From contig NZ_JAPELL010000002.1 in assembly GCF_026094475.1 (NCBI RefSeq), positions 62,001 to 126,000 on the forward strand: a stretch of DNA of 64,000 bases. The letters are read 5' to 3'. Origin of the DNA: Homoserinimonas sedimenticola (GTDB lineage Bacteria; Actinomycetota; Actinomycetes; Actinomycetales; Microbacteriaceae). Positions 8,312 to 16,716 of the stretch are shown here, piece by piece; position 1 is the stretch's first letter, and each line of letters starts with the position of its first letter. A program made the position numbers and the translations under genes. A model generated the notes under the pieces. The model did no database searches, had not been told where the DNA came from, and was given only the letters and a program-made list of their open reading frames with translations.

Positions 8312-9241
8312 ATGAGTTCGCGCGCCCGGCCCACCTCGGTCCACGTTCGTGCCCCGGGCAAGCTCAACGTGTTCCTCAAGGTGGGGGCTCTGCTCGACGA
8401 CGGTTACCACGACGTCGCGACCGCCTACCAGGCCGTCTCGCTCTACGAGGATGTGCGCGCCTACCCCGCCGACGACTTCTCCGTGAGCTTCTCCGGCTCG
8501 ATCGACACCTCCGGCCTACCGAGCGATGGCAGTAACCTCGCCATCAAGGCCGCGCGGCTTCTCGCGCGGGTCGCCGACTACCGCGGCGGGGTGCGCCTCG
8601 AGATCGAGAAGAACGTGCCCATCGCAGGTGGCATGGGCGGTGGCTCCGCGGATGCTGCGGCCGCCCTTGTCGCGTGTGACACGCTCTGGGGCACCGAGCT
8701 CGGCCGCGAGGAGCTCCACAGCCTCGCCGCGCAGCTCGGCGCCGATGTGCCCTTCGCGCTCACGGGCGGCACGGCGATCGGCACCGGCCGGGGGGACGAG
8801 TTGAGCCCCGCCCTCGCGAAGGGCCAGTTCCACTGGGTTTTCGCCCTCGCGAACTTCGGCATGAGCACCCCTGAGGTGTACCGCGAGCTCGACCGGCACC
8901 GCGAGCGTCACGCCCTCGACATCTCGCCCGCCTCCGAACAGCCGACCGTCGATACCGCCGTGCTCCAGGCCCTCCGTGCGGGCGACGCGGCGATGCTCGC
9001 GGAGGTCATGCACAACGACCTGCAGGCCCCCGCCCTCCACCTCGAGCCGCGGCTCGCGCGGGTGATCGAACTCGGCGAGGAGAACGGCGCGCTCGCCGGC
9101 ATCGTCTCGGGCTCCGGACCGACGGTCGCGTTCCTCGCGGCCGACATCGACTCGGCGCTCGAGCTCCAGGTGGCCCTCAGCGCGGCCCGCCTCACGGTAG
9201 TGCGGGCGACGGGCCCCGTGCACGGCGCGCGCGTCTGCTGA
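8312..9241 (+). CDS. ispE: 4-diphosphocytidyl-2-C-methyl-D-erythritol kinase
   Basis: 309 residues, GHMP kinase of the non-mevalonate isoprenoid pathway; phosphorylates CDP-ME at the 2-hydroxyl. Visible are the N-terminal [11 protein letters not shown], the ATP loop [17 protein letters not shown] and the C-terminal GSGPTVAFL motif. The same pathway's last enzyme, IspH, is at the other end of the window (62 kb). ksgA-ispE order is common in actinobacteria. TAGGTT at 8299-8304, 7 nt before the ATG, suggests its own leaderless promoter. Confidence 0.95.
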   Translation: MSSRARPTSVHVRAPGKLNVFLKVGALLDDGYHDVATAYQAVSLYEDVRAYPADDFSVSFSGSIDTSGLPSDGSNLAIKAARLLARVADYRGGVRLEIEKNVPIAGGMGGGSADAAAALVACDTLWGTELGREELHSLAAQLGADVPFALTGGTAIGTGRGDELSPALAKGQFHWVFALANFGMSTPEVYRELDRHRERHALDISPASEQPTVDTAVLQALRAGDAAMLAEVMHNDLQAPALHLEPRLARVIELGEENGALAGIVSGSGPTVAFLAADIDSALELQVALSAARLTVVRATGPVHGARVC

Positions 9242-9255
9242 GCAGCTCCGGTTGA

Positions 9256-9273
9256 CGGATGCCGCGGCATCCG
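9256..9273. repeat. perfect 18-bp palindrome CGGATGCCGCGGCATCCG
   Basis: Lies in the ispE to ABC-F gap and reads identically on both strands. It is an inverted pair of the over-represented word GGATGC/GCATCC. It could act as a terminator stem for ispE. Confidence 0.7.
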
Positions 9274-9314
9274 CCGAGCGCGTGCCCAGCCGCACCCCGG
9301 TAGGCTCGGCTCAC

Positions 9315-11114
9315 GTGGCACATCTCCTGGGGGCCGAGGCCCTGCACCTCGAATTTCCGACGCGCGTCATCTTCGATTCCGTGACGATCGGCGTCGACGA
9401 GGGCGACCGCATCGGCATTGTGGGCCGCAATGGCGACGGCAAGTCGACGCTCATGCGCCTGCTTGCCGGCCGCATCCAGCCGGACGACGGGCGCGTGACC
9501 GTCCGCAAGGGCACGACGATCGGCATGCTCGACCAAGCCGACGAGCTCGACGGCTCGATCGTCGTCGGCGAGTCGATCGTGGGCGACCGGCCCGAGTACG
9601 AGTGGGCGGGGGATGCCCGCATCCGCGACGTCATCGCGGGGCTGCTGGGCGGCATCCCATGGGATGCGACGCTGGGCGAGCTGAGCGGCGGGCAGCGCCG
9701 GCGCGTGGCCCTCGCGAAGGTGCTCGTGGGCGACTGGGACGTGCTGTTCCTCGACGAGCCCACCAACCACCTCGATGTCGAGGGCGTCGCGTGGCTTGCG
9801 GAGCACCTCAAGCGGCGCTGGCCCGCTGGTCAGGGCGGCCTCCTCACGGTGACGCACGACCGGTGGTTTCTCGATGAGGTCGCGACGGCGACCTGGGAGG
9901 TGCATGACCGGCTGATCGAGCCCTTCGAAGGCGGCTACGCGGCCTACGTGCTGCAGCGCGTCGAGCGCGACCGCCAGGCGGCGACGATCGAGGCGAAGCG
10001 CCAGAACCTCATGAAGAAGGAGCTCGCATGGCTGCGCCGCGGCGCTCCTGCCCGCACGAGCAAGCCGAAGTTCCGCATCGACGCGGCCAACGAGCTCATC
10101 GCGAACGAGCCGCCGCCCCGCGACACCGTGAGCCTGCAGTCGATGGCGATGCAGCGGCTCGGCAAGGATGTCGTCGACCTTCTCGACGTCGGCGTGAGCT
10201 ACGGCGACAAGACAGTGCTCCACGAGATCGAGTGGCGCATCGCACCGGGCGAGCGCACGGGCATCCTGGGCGTCAACGGCGCCGGAAAGTCGACCTTGCT
10301 GGGTCTGATCGCGGGCTCCGTGCAGCCGACCGAGGGCCGCGTCAAGCGCGGCAAGACCGTCAAGATCGCGATCCTCGACCAGCAGCTGCGGGAGCTCGCC
10401 GAGGTCGCACATGAGCCGGTCCGCGTGGTCATCGGGCGTCAGAAGACCTCGTATGTCGCGGGCGGCAAGGAGGTCACGCCGGGCCAGCTCCTCGAGCGGC
10501 TCGGCTTCGACAGCGCCCAGCTCAGCACACCCATCAAGGACCTCTCGGGCGGCCAGAAGCGTCGCCTGCAGCTGCTCCTGATCCTGCTCGACGAGCCCAA
10601 CGTGCTGATCCTCGACGAGCCCACCAACGACCTCGACACCGACATGCTCGCGGCGATGGAGGACCTGCTCGACTCCTTCCCCGGCACGCTCCTCGTCGTC
10701 AGCCACGACCGCTACCTGCTCGAGCGTGTCACCGACCAGCAGTACGCGGTGCTCGACGGGGGCCTGCGGCACCTCCCTGGTGGGGTCGACGAGTATCTGC
10801 GGCTGCGACGGCAGGCGGATGCCGCGGCGCCCGCCACCCCGCTGGCGTCGGCCGCAGCATCCGCCCCGCCAAGCAAGCCCGCGGGTCTCTCGGGCGCCGA
10901 GCTCCGCAACGCCCAGAAGGAGCTCGCCTCGGTCGAACGCAAGCTGGAGAAGTCGGGGCAGAAGGTCGAGGCGCTGCACGCGCGCATGGCGGAGCACGAC
11001 CAGAGCGACTTCGAGGGCCTCGGCGCGCTCACAGCCGAGTTGGCCCAGGTCGAGGCGGATGCCGCGGCCCTTGAAACCCGTTGGCTCGAGCTGACCGAGC
11101 TCCTCGAGGGCTGA
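9315..11114 (+). CDS. ABC-F family ATPase (Uup-like)
   Basis: 599 residues with two ABC cassettes and no membrane segment, so it is a cytoplasmic ABC-F protein acting on ribosomes or DNA rather than a transporter. Cassette 1: Walker A GRNGDGKST, signature LSGGQRRRV, Walker B VLFLDEPTNHLD. Cassette 2: GVNGAGKST, LSGGQKRRL, VLILDEPTNDLD. A charged C-terminal coiled coil after an Ala/Pro linker (about 510-595) resembles the Uup CTD. I start at GTG 9315 because TAGGCT (9301-9306) sits 8 nt upstream; the in-frame ATG at 9252 would add 21 non-conserved residues across a palindrome and the promoter. Confidence 0.9.
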   Translation: MAHLLGAEALHLEFPTRVIFDSVTIGVDEGDRIGIVGRNGDGKSTLMRLLAGRIQPDDGRVTVRKGTTIGMLDQADELDGSIVVGESIVGDRPEYEWAGDARIRDVIAGLLGGIPWDATLGELSGGQRRRVALAKVLVGDWDVLFLDEPTNHLDVEGVAWLAEHLKRRWPAGQGGLLTVTHDRWFLDEVATATWEVHDRLIEPFEGGYAAYVLQRVERDRQAATIEAKRQNLMKKELAWLRRGAPARTSKPKFRIDAANELIANEPPPRDTVSLQSMAMQRLGKDVVDLLDVGVSYGDKTVLHEIEWRIAPGERTGILGVNGAGKSTLLGLIAGSVQPTEGRVKRGKTVKIAILDQQLRELAEVAHEPVRVVIGRQKTSYVAGGKEVTPGQLLERLGFDSAQLSTPIKDLSGGQKRRLQLLLILLDEPNVLILDEPTNDLDTDMLAAMEDLLDSFPGTLLVVSHDRYLLERVTDQQYAVLDGGLRHLPGGVDEYLRLRRQADAAAPATPLASAAASAPPSKPAGLSGAELRNAQKELASVERKLEKSGQKVEALHARMAEHDQSDFEGLGALTAELAQVEADAAALETRWLELTELLEG

Positions 11115-11209
11115 CGCCCGTCACACTCCGTCATGCGATTTCCGCGGCAGGCATCCGCGGCTGAGACTGGAATCACCGAAACCCCTGCACCACCTCGAAA
11201 GGCACCACC

Positions 11210-12103
11210 ATGTCCCTTGTCAAGAAGCTCGCCGCGGTCGCTACAGCGACCGCCCTGATCGCTGGCCTTTCGGCCTGCGCCTCATCAGACGAAGCGGCGG
11301 AGCTCGGCTCCGAGTCGAACCCCGTCAAGATCGGCGTCGTCGGTGCGAGCGACCCCTACTGGGACGTGTATCTGGAAGCGACCGAGGAGGAGGGCATCTT
11401 CGTCGAGCTCGTCGACTTCGCCGACTACAACCAGCCGAACCCGGCGCTCGCGGCGGGCGAGTTGGACCTCAACCAGTTCCAGCACGTCATCTTCCTCGCG
11501 CAGCACAACGTGGCATCCGGTGACGACCTGGTGCCGATCGGCGCGACCGCGATCTACCCGCTCGGCCTCTACTCGACCAAGTACGACTCGGTCGACGACA
11601 TCAAGGACGGTGAGCAGGTCATCGTCCCCAACGACACGAGCAACCAGGCGCGCGCCCTCCTCGTGCTGCAGTCTGCCGGTCTCATCGAGCTCGAGGACGG
11701 CGGCAGCATCTTCTCCACGCTCGACGACATCGAGGATTCGTCCCGCGTCGAGGTGACGGCGGCGGATGCCTCGTTCACGGCAACCTCGCTCGGCGATGTC
11801 GCGGCGGCCGTCGTCAACAACGACTTCGTGACAAAGGCGGGCATCGACCCGCTCAGTGCGATTGCGGTCGACGACCCCAGCGACCCCGCCGCACAGGCCT
11901 ACATCAATATCTTCGCGGCCCGCGCGGAGGATAAGGACAACGAGCTCTTCCAGCGCCTCGTCGAGATCTACCAGACGACCGAGGCGGTGCAGGAGGGCGT
12001 GCTCGAGGTGTCGGGCGGCACCGCGATTCTTGTCGACACCCCCGCCGCGGAGCTCGAGGAGGCCCTCGCCAAGGTCGAGGCGGACGTCGAGGCCAACGAG
12101 TAG
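11210..12103 (+). CDS. metQ: methionine ABC transporter substrate-binding lipoprotein
   Basis: 297 residues of the NlpA/MetQ family. A basic N-terminus, a hydrophobic stretch and the lipobox LSAC with Cys23 indicate a lipoprotein tethered outside the membrane. The body carries family signatures (DYNQPNPALAAGELDLNQFQH, NDTSNQARAL in order). It is the first of metQ-metN-metI. The leader (11115-11209) has a GAAAGG ribosome-binding site but I could not recognise a SAM riboswitch in it. Confidence 0.93.
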   Translation: MSLVKKLAAVATATALIAGLSACASSDEAAELGSESNPVKIGVVGASDPYWDVYLEATEEEGIFVELVDFADYNQPNPALAAGELDLNQFQHVIFLAQHNVASGDDLVPIGATAIYPLGLYSTKYDSVDDIKDGEQVIVPNDTSNQARALLVLQSAGLIELEDGGSIFSTLDDIEDSSRVEVTAADASFTATSLGDVAAAVVNNDFVTKAGIDPLSAIAVDDPSDPAAQAYINIFAARAEDKDNELFQRLVEIYQTTEAVQEGVLEVSGGTAILVDTPAAELEEALAKVEADVEANE

Positions 12104-12118
12104 CCTATTAAGCCCATT

Positions 12119-12151
12119 CGGCGGCGGATGCTCTGGGAGCATCCGCCGCCG
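12119..12151 (+). terminator. intercistronic hairpin between metQ and metN
   Basis: A 15-bp perfect stem (12119-12133 with 12137-12151) with a 3-nt TGG loop and no U-tract. Placed after the binding-protein gene, it probably stabilises or partly terminates the metQ message. The stem contains the inverted pair GGATGC/GCATCC. Confidence 0.7.
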
Positions 12152-12176
12152 TATTCGTGATTCGAAAGCAGATCCC

Positions 12177-13205
12177 ATGCCCATCGTGAGACTCCGCGAG
12201 GTCTCCAAGTCGTACCCGCCCAGCAAACGGAGCGCCCCGCCGCTCGTCGCCGTCGACAATGTCAGCCTCGACATCGAGGCAGGGGACATCTTCGGAATCA
12301 TCGGATACTCCGGCGCGGGCAAGAGCACTCTTGTGCGATTGATCAACGCTCTCGAACCGGTGACGGGCGGCACGGTCGAGGTTGACGGTGCGGTCATCAG
12401 CGGCCTGCGGGAGCGTCAGCTCCACGAGGTGCGGCGCGGCATCGGGATGATCTTTCAGCAGTTCAACCTGTTCACCTCGCGCACGGTCGCAGGCAATGTC
12501 GAGTACCCCCTTCAGGTTGCCGGCGTGCCTGCTGGAGAGCGCAAGAGACGTGTCGCCGAGATGCTTGAGTTCGTGGGGCTCGCCGACAAGGCCCGCAGCC
12601 GACCTGATGAGCTTTCGGGCGGCCAGAAGCAAAGGGTGGGCATCGCCCGCGCTCTTGCCACGAGTCCCAAGATCCTTCTCGCCGACGAGGCGACTAGCGC
12701 GCTGGACCCGGAGACCACGGTCGAGGTGTTGGGGCTTCTCAAACGCGTCAACCGTGACCTCGGCATCACGATCGTCCTGATCACGCATGAGATGGAGGTC
12801 ATCAAGGCGATCGCACATAGGGTCGCGGTGATGGACTCCGGCCGAGTCATCGAGCAGGGCAGCGTGTTCGACGTCTTCTCCAACCCACAGACGGATGCCG
12901 CCAAACGTTTCGTCTCGACCGTCATCAAGGCGGTGCCCGAGGCGGAGGAGTTGAAGGTCTTGCGGCAGCGGCATCCCGGGCGGATTGTGACGGTGTCGTT
13001 CGCCGACGGGGGAGTGTCGCAGTCGGAGGTGTTCGTCGCCTTGGCGAAGCACGATGTCACCTTTGAGCTGGTCTACGGCGGCGTGAACGAGATCCAGGGC
13101 CGCACCTTCGGTCACCTCACCCTTGCGCTGCGAGGACACGACGCGGCGATCGAGAGTGCTCTCGCCACGGTTCGCTCCCGTCTCACGGTTACGGAGGTGC
13201 ACTGA
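12177..13205 (+). CDS. metN: methionine ABC transporter ATP-binding protein
   Basis: 342 residues. Walker A GYSGAGKST at 43-51, signature LSGGQ at 146-150, Walker B ILLADEAT at about 166-173, and a C-terminal NIL domain (about 255-342) that in MetN binds methionine and inhibits transport. ATG 12177 gives the usual MPIVRLREVSKSY start. The stop overlaps the metI ATG (TGATG). Confidence 0.94.
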   Translation: MPIVRLREVSKSYPPSKRSAPPLVAVDNVSLDIEAGDIFGIIGYSGAGKSTLVRLINALEPVTGGTVEVDGAVISGLRERQLHEVRRGIGMIFQQFNLFTSRTVAGNVEYPLQVAGVPAGERKRRVAEMLEFVGLADKARSRPDELSGGQKQRVGIARALATSPKILLADEATSALDPETTVEVLGLLKRVNRDLGITIVLITHEMEVIKAIAHRVAVMDSGRVIEQGSVFDVFSNPQTDAAKRFVSTVIKAVPEAEELKVLRQRHPGRIVTVSFADGGVSQSEVFVALAKHDVTFELVYGGVNEIQGRTFGHLTLALRGHDAAIESALATVRSRLTVTEVH

Positions 13206-13864
13206 TGGATCGTGTGATCGAGCTGCTGCCCGATCTCGCTCAGGCGACCTTCGAGACGCTTTACATCGTCGCGCTGAGTCTTCTATTCGGTGGCTTCGGC
13301 GGTCTCCTCGTCGGACTCGGCCTCTATGTCACGCGGGCGGGCGGGCTGCTGCCCAACCGCGTCGTCAACACCGTGCTCAACGTGCTCGTCAACACGTTCC
13401 GTCCGATCCCGTTCATCATCCTGCTCGCGGCGGCGCAACCTCTTGCGCGGGTGGTCGTCGGCACAGGCATCGGTGATCCGGCGATCATCTTCTCCATCTC
13501 GCTCGCGGCCGTCTTCGGTATCAGTCGCATCGTGGAGCAGAATCTCCTGACGGTGCAGCCGGGTGTCATCGAGGCGGCGCGTTCCGTGGGGGCTGGCCCG
13601 TGGCGCATCATTCGCACCCTTCTGCTGCCGGAAGCGCTTGGCCCGCTGATCCTGGGTTACGCCTTCGTCTTCGTGGCGATTGTCGACATGACGGCCGTCG
13701 CGGGTCTTGTGGGCGGCGGCGGCCTTGGCAATTTTGCGATTCTCTACGGTTACCGCCAGTTTGAGCCTGCGGTGACGTGGGCCGCCGTCGTCGTCATCAT
13801 CGTGATCGTGCAGCTGGTCCAGTTCTTCGCGAACTGGCTGGCCCGGCGCGTGCTGCGGCGGTAG
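13205..13864 (+). CDS. metI: methionine ABC transporter permease
   Basis: 219 residues with five predicted membrane segments, the normal MetI size. The EAA loop that contacts MetN is visible (EAARSVGAGPWRII, then LLPEALGPLI). It completes the metQNI importer. Its TAG stop (13862-13864) forms the first three bases of TAGGGT, the putative -10 element for the following zinc-finger gene. Confidence 0.94.
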   Translation: MDRVIELLPDLAQATFETLYIVALSLLFGGFGGLLVGLGLYVTRAGGLLPNRVVNTVLNVLVNTFRPIPFIILLAAAQPLARVVVGTGIGDPAIIFSISLAAVFGISRIVEQNLLTVQPGVIEAARSVGAGPWRIIRTLLLPEALGPLILGYAFVFVAIVDMTAVAGLVGGGGLGNFAILYGYRQFEPAVTWAAVVVIIVIVQLVQFFANWLARRVLRR

Positions 13865-13874
13865 GGTCACCGGC

Positions 13875-14237
13875 ATGACCGATGCGGATGCTCGGCTCAC
13901 GGCCTTCCGCGAACGACTGCTGCTCGAGCGGGATGAGACGCTGCAGCTCATGGCGGGGCTGGGGGAGGACATCCGCCGCATCGTCGACGCGCGGCAGGAC
14001 TCGAATGTGGACGATGAGCACGACCCGGAGGGGTCGACGATCGCGTTCGAGCGCTCGCAGTCGGACGCATTGCTGCGACAGTCGCGGATGCGCTTGGCCG
14101 ATATCGAGGCGGCTCTCGCCCGCCTCGAGGCGGGGACCTTCGGCGTGTGCGAGGCCTGTGGCCGCGATATCCCGGAGGCTCGGTTGGAGGCCCGCCCGGC
14201 GTCGCGCCTCTGCGTGCCGTGCGCGTCGCGAGCCTGA
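13875..14237 (+). CDS. TraR/DksA family C4 zinc-finger protein
   Basis: 120 residues: an N-terminal coiled coil (RERLLLERDETLQLMAGL) and a C-terminal C4 zinc finger (CEAC at about 96-99, CVPC about 20 residues later). DksA/TraR proteins enter the RNA polymerase secondary channel. The acidic tip residues typical of DksA are not clear, so an actual effect on transcription is uncertain. TAGGGT (13862-13867) 7 nt before the ATG predicts a leaderless mRNA. Confidence 0.82.
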   Translation: MTDADARLTAFRERLLLERDETLQLMAGLGEDIRRIVDARQDSNVDDEHDPEGSTIAFERSQSDALLRQSRMRLADIEAALARLEAGTFGVCEACGRDIPEARLEARPASRLCVPCASRA

Positions 14238-14246
14238 CGGCCGGCG

Positions 14247-14738
14247 TCAGTCGAAGTCGAGGCTGAGTACGCGCAGTAGGTCGGCGAGGCGGGCGTGGTC
14301 GGCGGCGGGGAGGGCGGCGAGCAGGTCGCGTTCGGATTCGAGGAGCTGTGTGATGGCGGTGTCGACGCGGGCTCGGCCTTCTTCCGTCATGCTGACGAGC
14401 ACGCCGCGCCGGTCGCGGGGGTCGGCGTGGCGAGTGACGAGGCCGCGTTGGAGGAGGCGGTCGATGCGGTTGGTCATGGTTCCGGAGGAGACGAGGGTCT
14501 GCTGCAGGAGCGCTTTGGGGCTGAGCTGGTAGGGCTCGCCTTCGCGGCGCAGGGCGGAGAGCACGTCGAACTCCCACGATTCGAGGCCGGATGCTGCGAA
14601 TGCGGTGCGTCTTGCACGGTCGAGGTGGCGGGCAAGCCGGCCGACGCGGCTGAGTACTTGGAGGGGGGCGAAGTCGAGGTCGGGGCGTTCGCGCTCCCAC
14701 GCGTCGACGATGCGGTCGACTTCGTCGCGTTCGGGCAT
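14247..14738 (-). CDS. MarR-family transcriptional regulator
   Basis: 163 residues. The winged helix is visible at about 50-120: LSPKALLQQTLVSSGTMTNR as the recognition region, then RLLQRGLVTRHADPRDRRGV as the wing. MarR dimers usually repress a neighbouring efflux or detoxification gene, but none is adjacent; the target is unknown. The start at 14738 (MPERDEV) is chosen because GATAAT on the reverse strand (complement of 14746-14751) lies 7 nt upstream. The alternative ATG 14747 falls inside that hexamer. Convergent with the TraR-like gene, 9 nt apart. Confidence 0.87.
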   Translation of the reverse strand: MPERDEVDRIVDAWERERPDLDFAPLQVLSRVGRLARHLDRARRTAFAASGLESWEFDVLSALRREGEPYQLSPKALLQQTLVSSGTMTNRIDRLLQRGLVTRHADPRDRRGVLVSMTEEGRARVDTAITQLLESERDLLAALPAADHARLADLLRVLSLDFD

Positions 14739-14745
14739 GTCGTCC

Positions 14746-14751
14746 ATTATC
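14746..14751 (-). promoter_or_regulatory. -10 element GATAAT of the MarR gene
   Basis: Reverse-strand GATAAT followed by 7 nt and the ATG at 14738. No convincing -35 was found. Confidence 0.55.
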
Positions 14752-14838
14752 CCGGGAGCGGGCCGCGCTGGAGGTTGCTTTGGGTCGCATCTGGCAGACT
14801 TGGGTACCGCGCGCACCGACGACTGTCGGTTCGCACGT

Positions 14839-14910
14839 TCCGCCCTGGTGTAACGGCAGCACGGCAGTCTTTGGAACTGTTAGGACCAGGTTCGAATCCT
14901 GGGGGCGGAG
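14839..14910 (+). tRNA. tRNA-Gln (anticodon TTG)
   Basis: 72 nt. Acceptor stem TCCGCCC/GGGCGGA, T-arm CAGG TTCGAAT CCTG and anticodon arm GCAGT-CTTTGGA-ACTGT with anticodon TTG. CCA is not encoded; the sequence continues CCG. A 12-bp hairpin with a T-run follows. Confidence 0.95.
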
Positions 14911-14912
14911 CC

Positions 14913-14940
14913 GAGAAAAATCGCGCCAGCGATTTTTCTC
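14913..14940 (+). terminator. Rho-independent terminator after tRNA-Gln
   Basis: Perfect 12-bp stem GAGAAAAATCGC (14913-14924) with 14929-14940, loop GCCA, and a T5 run in the 3' arm, starting 3 nt after the tRNA. Confidence 0.75.
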
Positions 14941-14941
14941 A

Positions 14942-15180
14942 GCTCCGTGTGCGGAGCACATCCGCCGAAGGCGGATTAGCTCTTAACGCGAGGCGAAGCA
15001 ACACCGGCTCCGTGTGCGGAGCACATCCGCCGAAGGCGGATTAGCTCTTAACGCGAGGCGAAGTAACACCGGCTCCGTGTGCGGAGCACATCGGCATCCG
15101 GCCGATCAGTTCCTAACGCGAGGCGAAGCAACACCGGCTCCGTGTGCGGAGCACATCGGCCTCAGGCCGATCAGTTTTCA
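14942..15180 (+). repeat. four-unit 65-bp tandem repeat with internal hairpins
   Basis: GCTCCGTGTGCGGAGCAC recurs at 14942, 15007, 15072 and 15137, exactly 65 bp apart; the fourth unit is cut short near 15180. Each unit holds hairpin 1 (GCTCCG-TGTG-CGGAGC), hairpin 2, and a conserved block TAACGCGAGGCGAAG. Hairpin 2 is ATCCGCC-GAA-GGCGGAT in units 1 and 2, ATCGGC/GCCGAT in unit 3 and ATCGGCC-TCA-GGCCGAT in unit 4, so the arms change together. A period of 65 is not a multiple of three, so it is not a protein repeat. It fills the gap between the tRNA-Gln terminator and glmU. Confidence 0.95.
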
Positions 15181-15226
15181 GCCCGGCAGGACACCCGCAG
15201 GCTTGAGCGCCCGAGAAGGAGCCCAA

Positions 15227-16666
15227 ATGACCGACCACACCCTCGCCGTCGTCATCCTCGCAGCCGGTCAGGGCACCCGCATGAAGTCCGCTAGGGCGAA
15301 GGTGCTTCACGAACTGGCGGGTGTGCCTCTCGTCGGGCATGTTCTGGCGACGGCGGAGGACTTGGGGGCGGCCCACATCCTCACGGTTGTGCGTCACGAG
15401 CGCGAGGCGGTCGCGGCGGAGGTGTTGCGCCGCTCGCCGGATGCGACGATCGTCGACCAGGATGAGGTTCCGGGCACGGGTCGCGCGGTCGAGGTGGCGC
15501 TGGAAGCGCTTCCCGCCGATTTCGATGGCCGTGTGGTGGTGTTGAGCGCGGATGTTCCTCTTCTGGATGCGGCGACTCTCCGTTCGCTGATTTCGGCGCA
15601 TCGCGATGAGGGCAATGCGCTGACGATGCTGTCGGCGATCTTCGATGACCCGAGCGGTTTCGGGCGTATCGTCCGTTCGGCGGAGGGCTCGTTCGAGGCG
15701 ATCGTGGAGCACAAGGATGCGTCGCCCGAGCAACTCGCCGTCCGTGAGGTCAACGCTGGCGTCTATGTCTTCTCTGCAGGTCACCTGCGGGACGCGCTGG
15801 GCCGCGTGGGCACGGAGAACGCGCAGCGGGAGAAGTATCTGACGGATGCGGCATCCGTCATTCGTGAGGCCGGTGGCCGCATTGAGGCGATGCCGGTGCG
15901 GGATCACTGGCTGGTGGCGGGCATCAACGACCGGGTGCAGTTGGCGGCGGCGGCGCGCGAGTTGAACGCGCGCATCATCCGTCGCTGGCAGATGGCGGGC
16001 GTGACGATCCTGGATCCCGCGTCGACGTGGATCGACCGCGACGCGACACTTGCGGAGGATGTGGAGCTGTTCCCCGGCACGCAGATCAAGGGCGCGACGA
16101 AGGTCGAGCGCGGCGCGATCGTCGGCCCCGACACGACTCTGGTCGACTGCGAGGTCGGTGAGAACGCGGTCGTGAAGCGCACGGATGCCACGCTCGCCGT
16201 GATCGGCGCGGGTGCGACTGTGGGCCCCTTCGCCTACCTGCGGCCGGGCACGATCCTCGGCGCGGACGGCAAGATCGGCACTTTCGTCGAGACGAAGAAC
16301 GCGAACATCGGCGAGGGCAGCAAGGTGCCGCACCTGAGCTACATCGGCGACACCGAGGTGGGTGTGGGTTCGAATGTGGGGGCGGGCACGATCACGGCCA
16401 ACTACGACGGGGTGAACAAGCACCGCACGGTGGTGGGTTCGCATGTGCGCACGGGTTCGCACAACGTCTTCGTCGCGCCCGTTAGAATTGGTGACGGAGC
16501 CTATACGGGTGCCGGCACGGTGGTCCGCAAGGATGTCCCGGCCGGTGCGCTGGCGATCACCGCGGCTCCACAACGCAACATGGCAGGGTGGGTCGGAACC
16601 CACCGGCCGGGCAGTGCGGCCGCTGAGGCGGCCGAGGCATCCGGCGAGGGTTCCGGCGAGGCCTGA
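15227..16666 (+). CDS. glmU: bifunctional GlcNAc-1-P uridyltransferase / GlcN-1-P acetyltransferase
   Basis: 479 residues. The N-terminal pyrophosphorylase domain starts with LAAGQGTRMKS at 11-21; the C-terminal left-handed beta-helix has hexapeptide repeats (for example IGDTEVGVGSNVGAGT). It makes UDP-GlcNAc for cell wall synthesis in the cytoplasm. ATG 15227 has AGAAGGAG 8 nt upstream and gives the family N-terminus. The reading frame stays open upstream through the repeat array, but that part is not protein-like. prs follows after 50 nt, a common pairing. Confidence 0.96.
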   Translation: MTDHTLAVVILAAGQGTRMKSARAKVLHELAGVPLVGHVLATAEDLGAAHILTVVRHEREAVAAEVLRRSPDATIVDQDEVPGTGRAVEVALEALPADFDGRVVVLSADVPLLDAATLRSLISAHRDEGNALTMLSAIFDDPSGFGRIVRSAEGSFEAIVEHKDASPEQLAVREVNAGVYVFSAGHLRDALGRVGTENAQREKYLTDAASVIREAGGRIEAMPVRDHWLVAGINDRVQLAAAARELNARIIRRWQMAGVTILDPASTWIDRDATLAEDVELFPGTQIKGATKVERGAIVGPDTTLVDCEVGENAVVKRTDATLAVIGAGATVGPFAYLRPGTILGADGKIGTFVETKNANIGEGSKVPHLSYIGDTEVGVGSNVGAGTITANYDGVNKHRTVVGSHVRTGSHNVFVAPVRIGDGAYTGAGTVVRKDVPAGALAITAAPQRNMAGWVGTHRPGSAAAEAAEASGEGSGEA

Positions 16667-16716
16667 TCGATTTTTCCCGGCCCGCGCGGCCAACCCCGGC
16701 AGAGAGCGAGCGGCAT

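Noticed and set aside
11115-11209. SAM-sensing riboswitch before metQ
   Set aside because: Too short and without recognisable SAM-I, SAM-II or SAM-IV core sequences.
14942-15180. Possible CRISPR array
   Set aside because: Units are contiguous and nearly identical over their full length, with no unique spacers and no cas genes nearby.
15014-15226. Forward frame through the repeats fused to glmU
   Set aside because: The 65-bp period shifts frame between units, the peptide is not protein-like, and a good ribosome-binding site marks ATG 15227.
15113-16693. 526-codon reverse frame opposite glmU
   Set aside because: Arg/His/Asp-rich shadow with no recognisable domain, fully covered by glmU.
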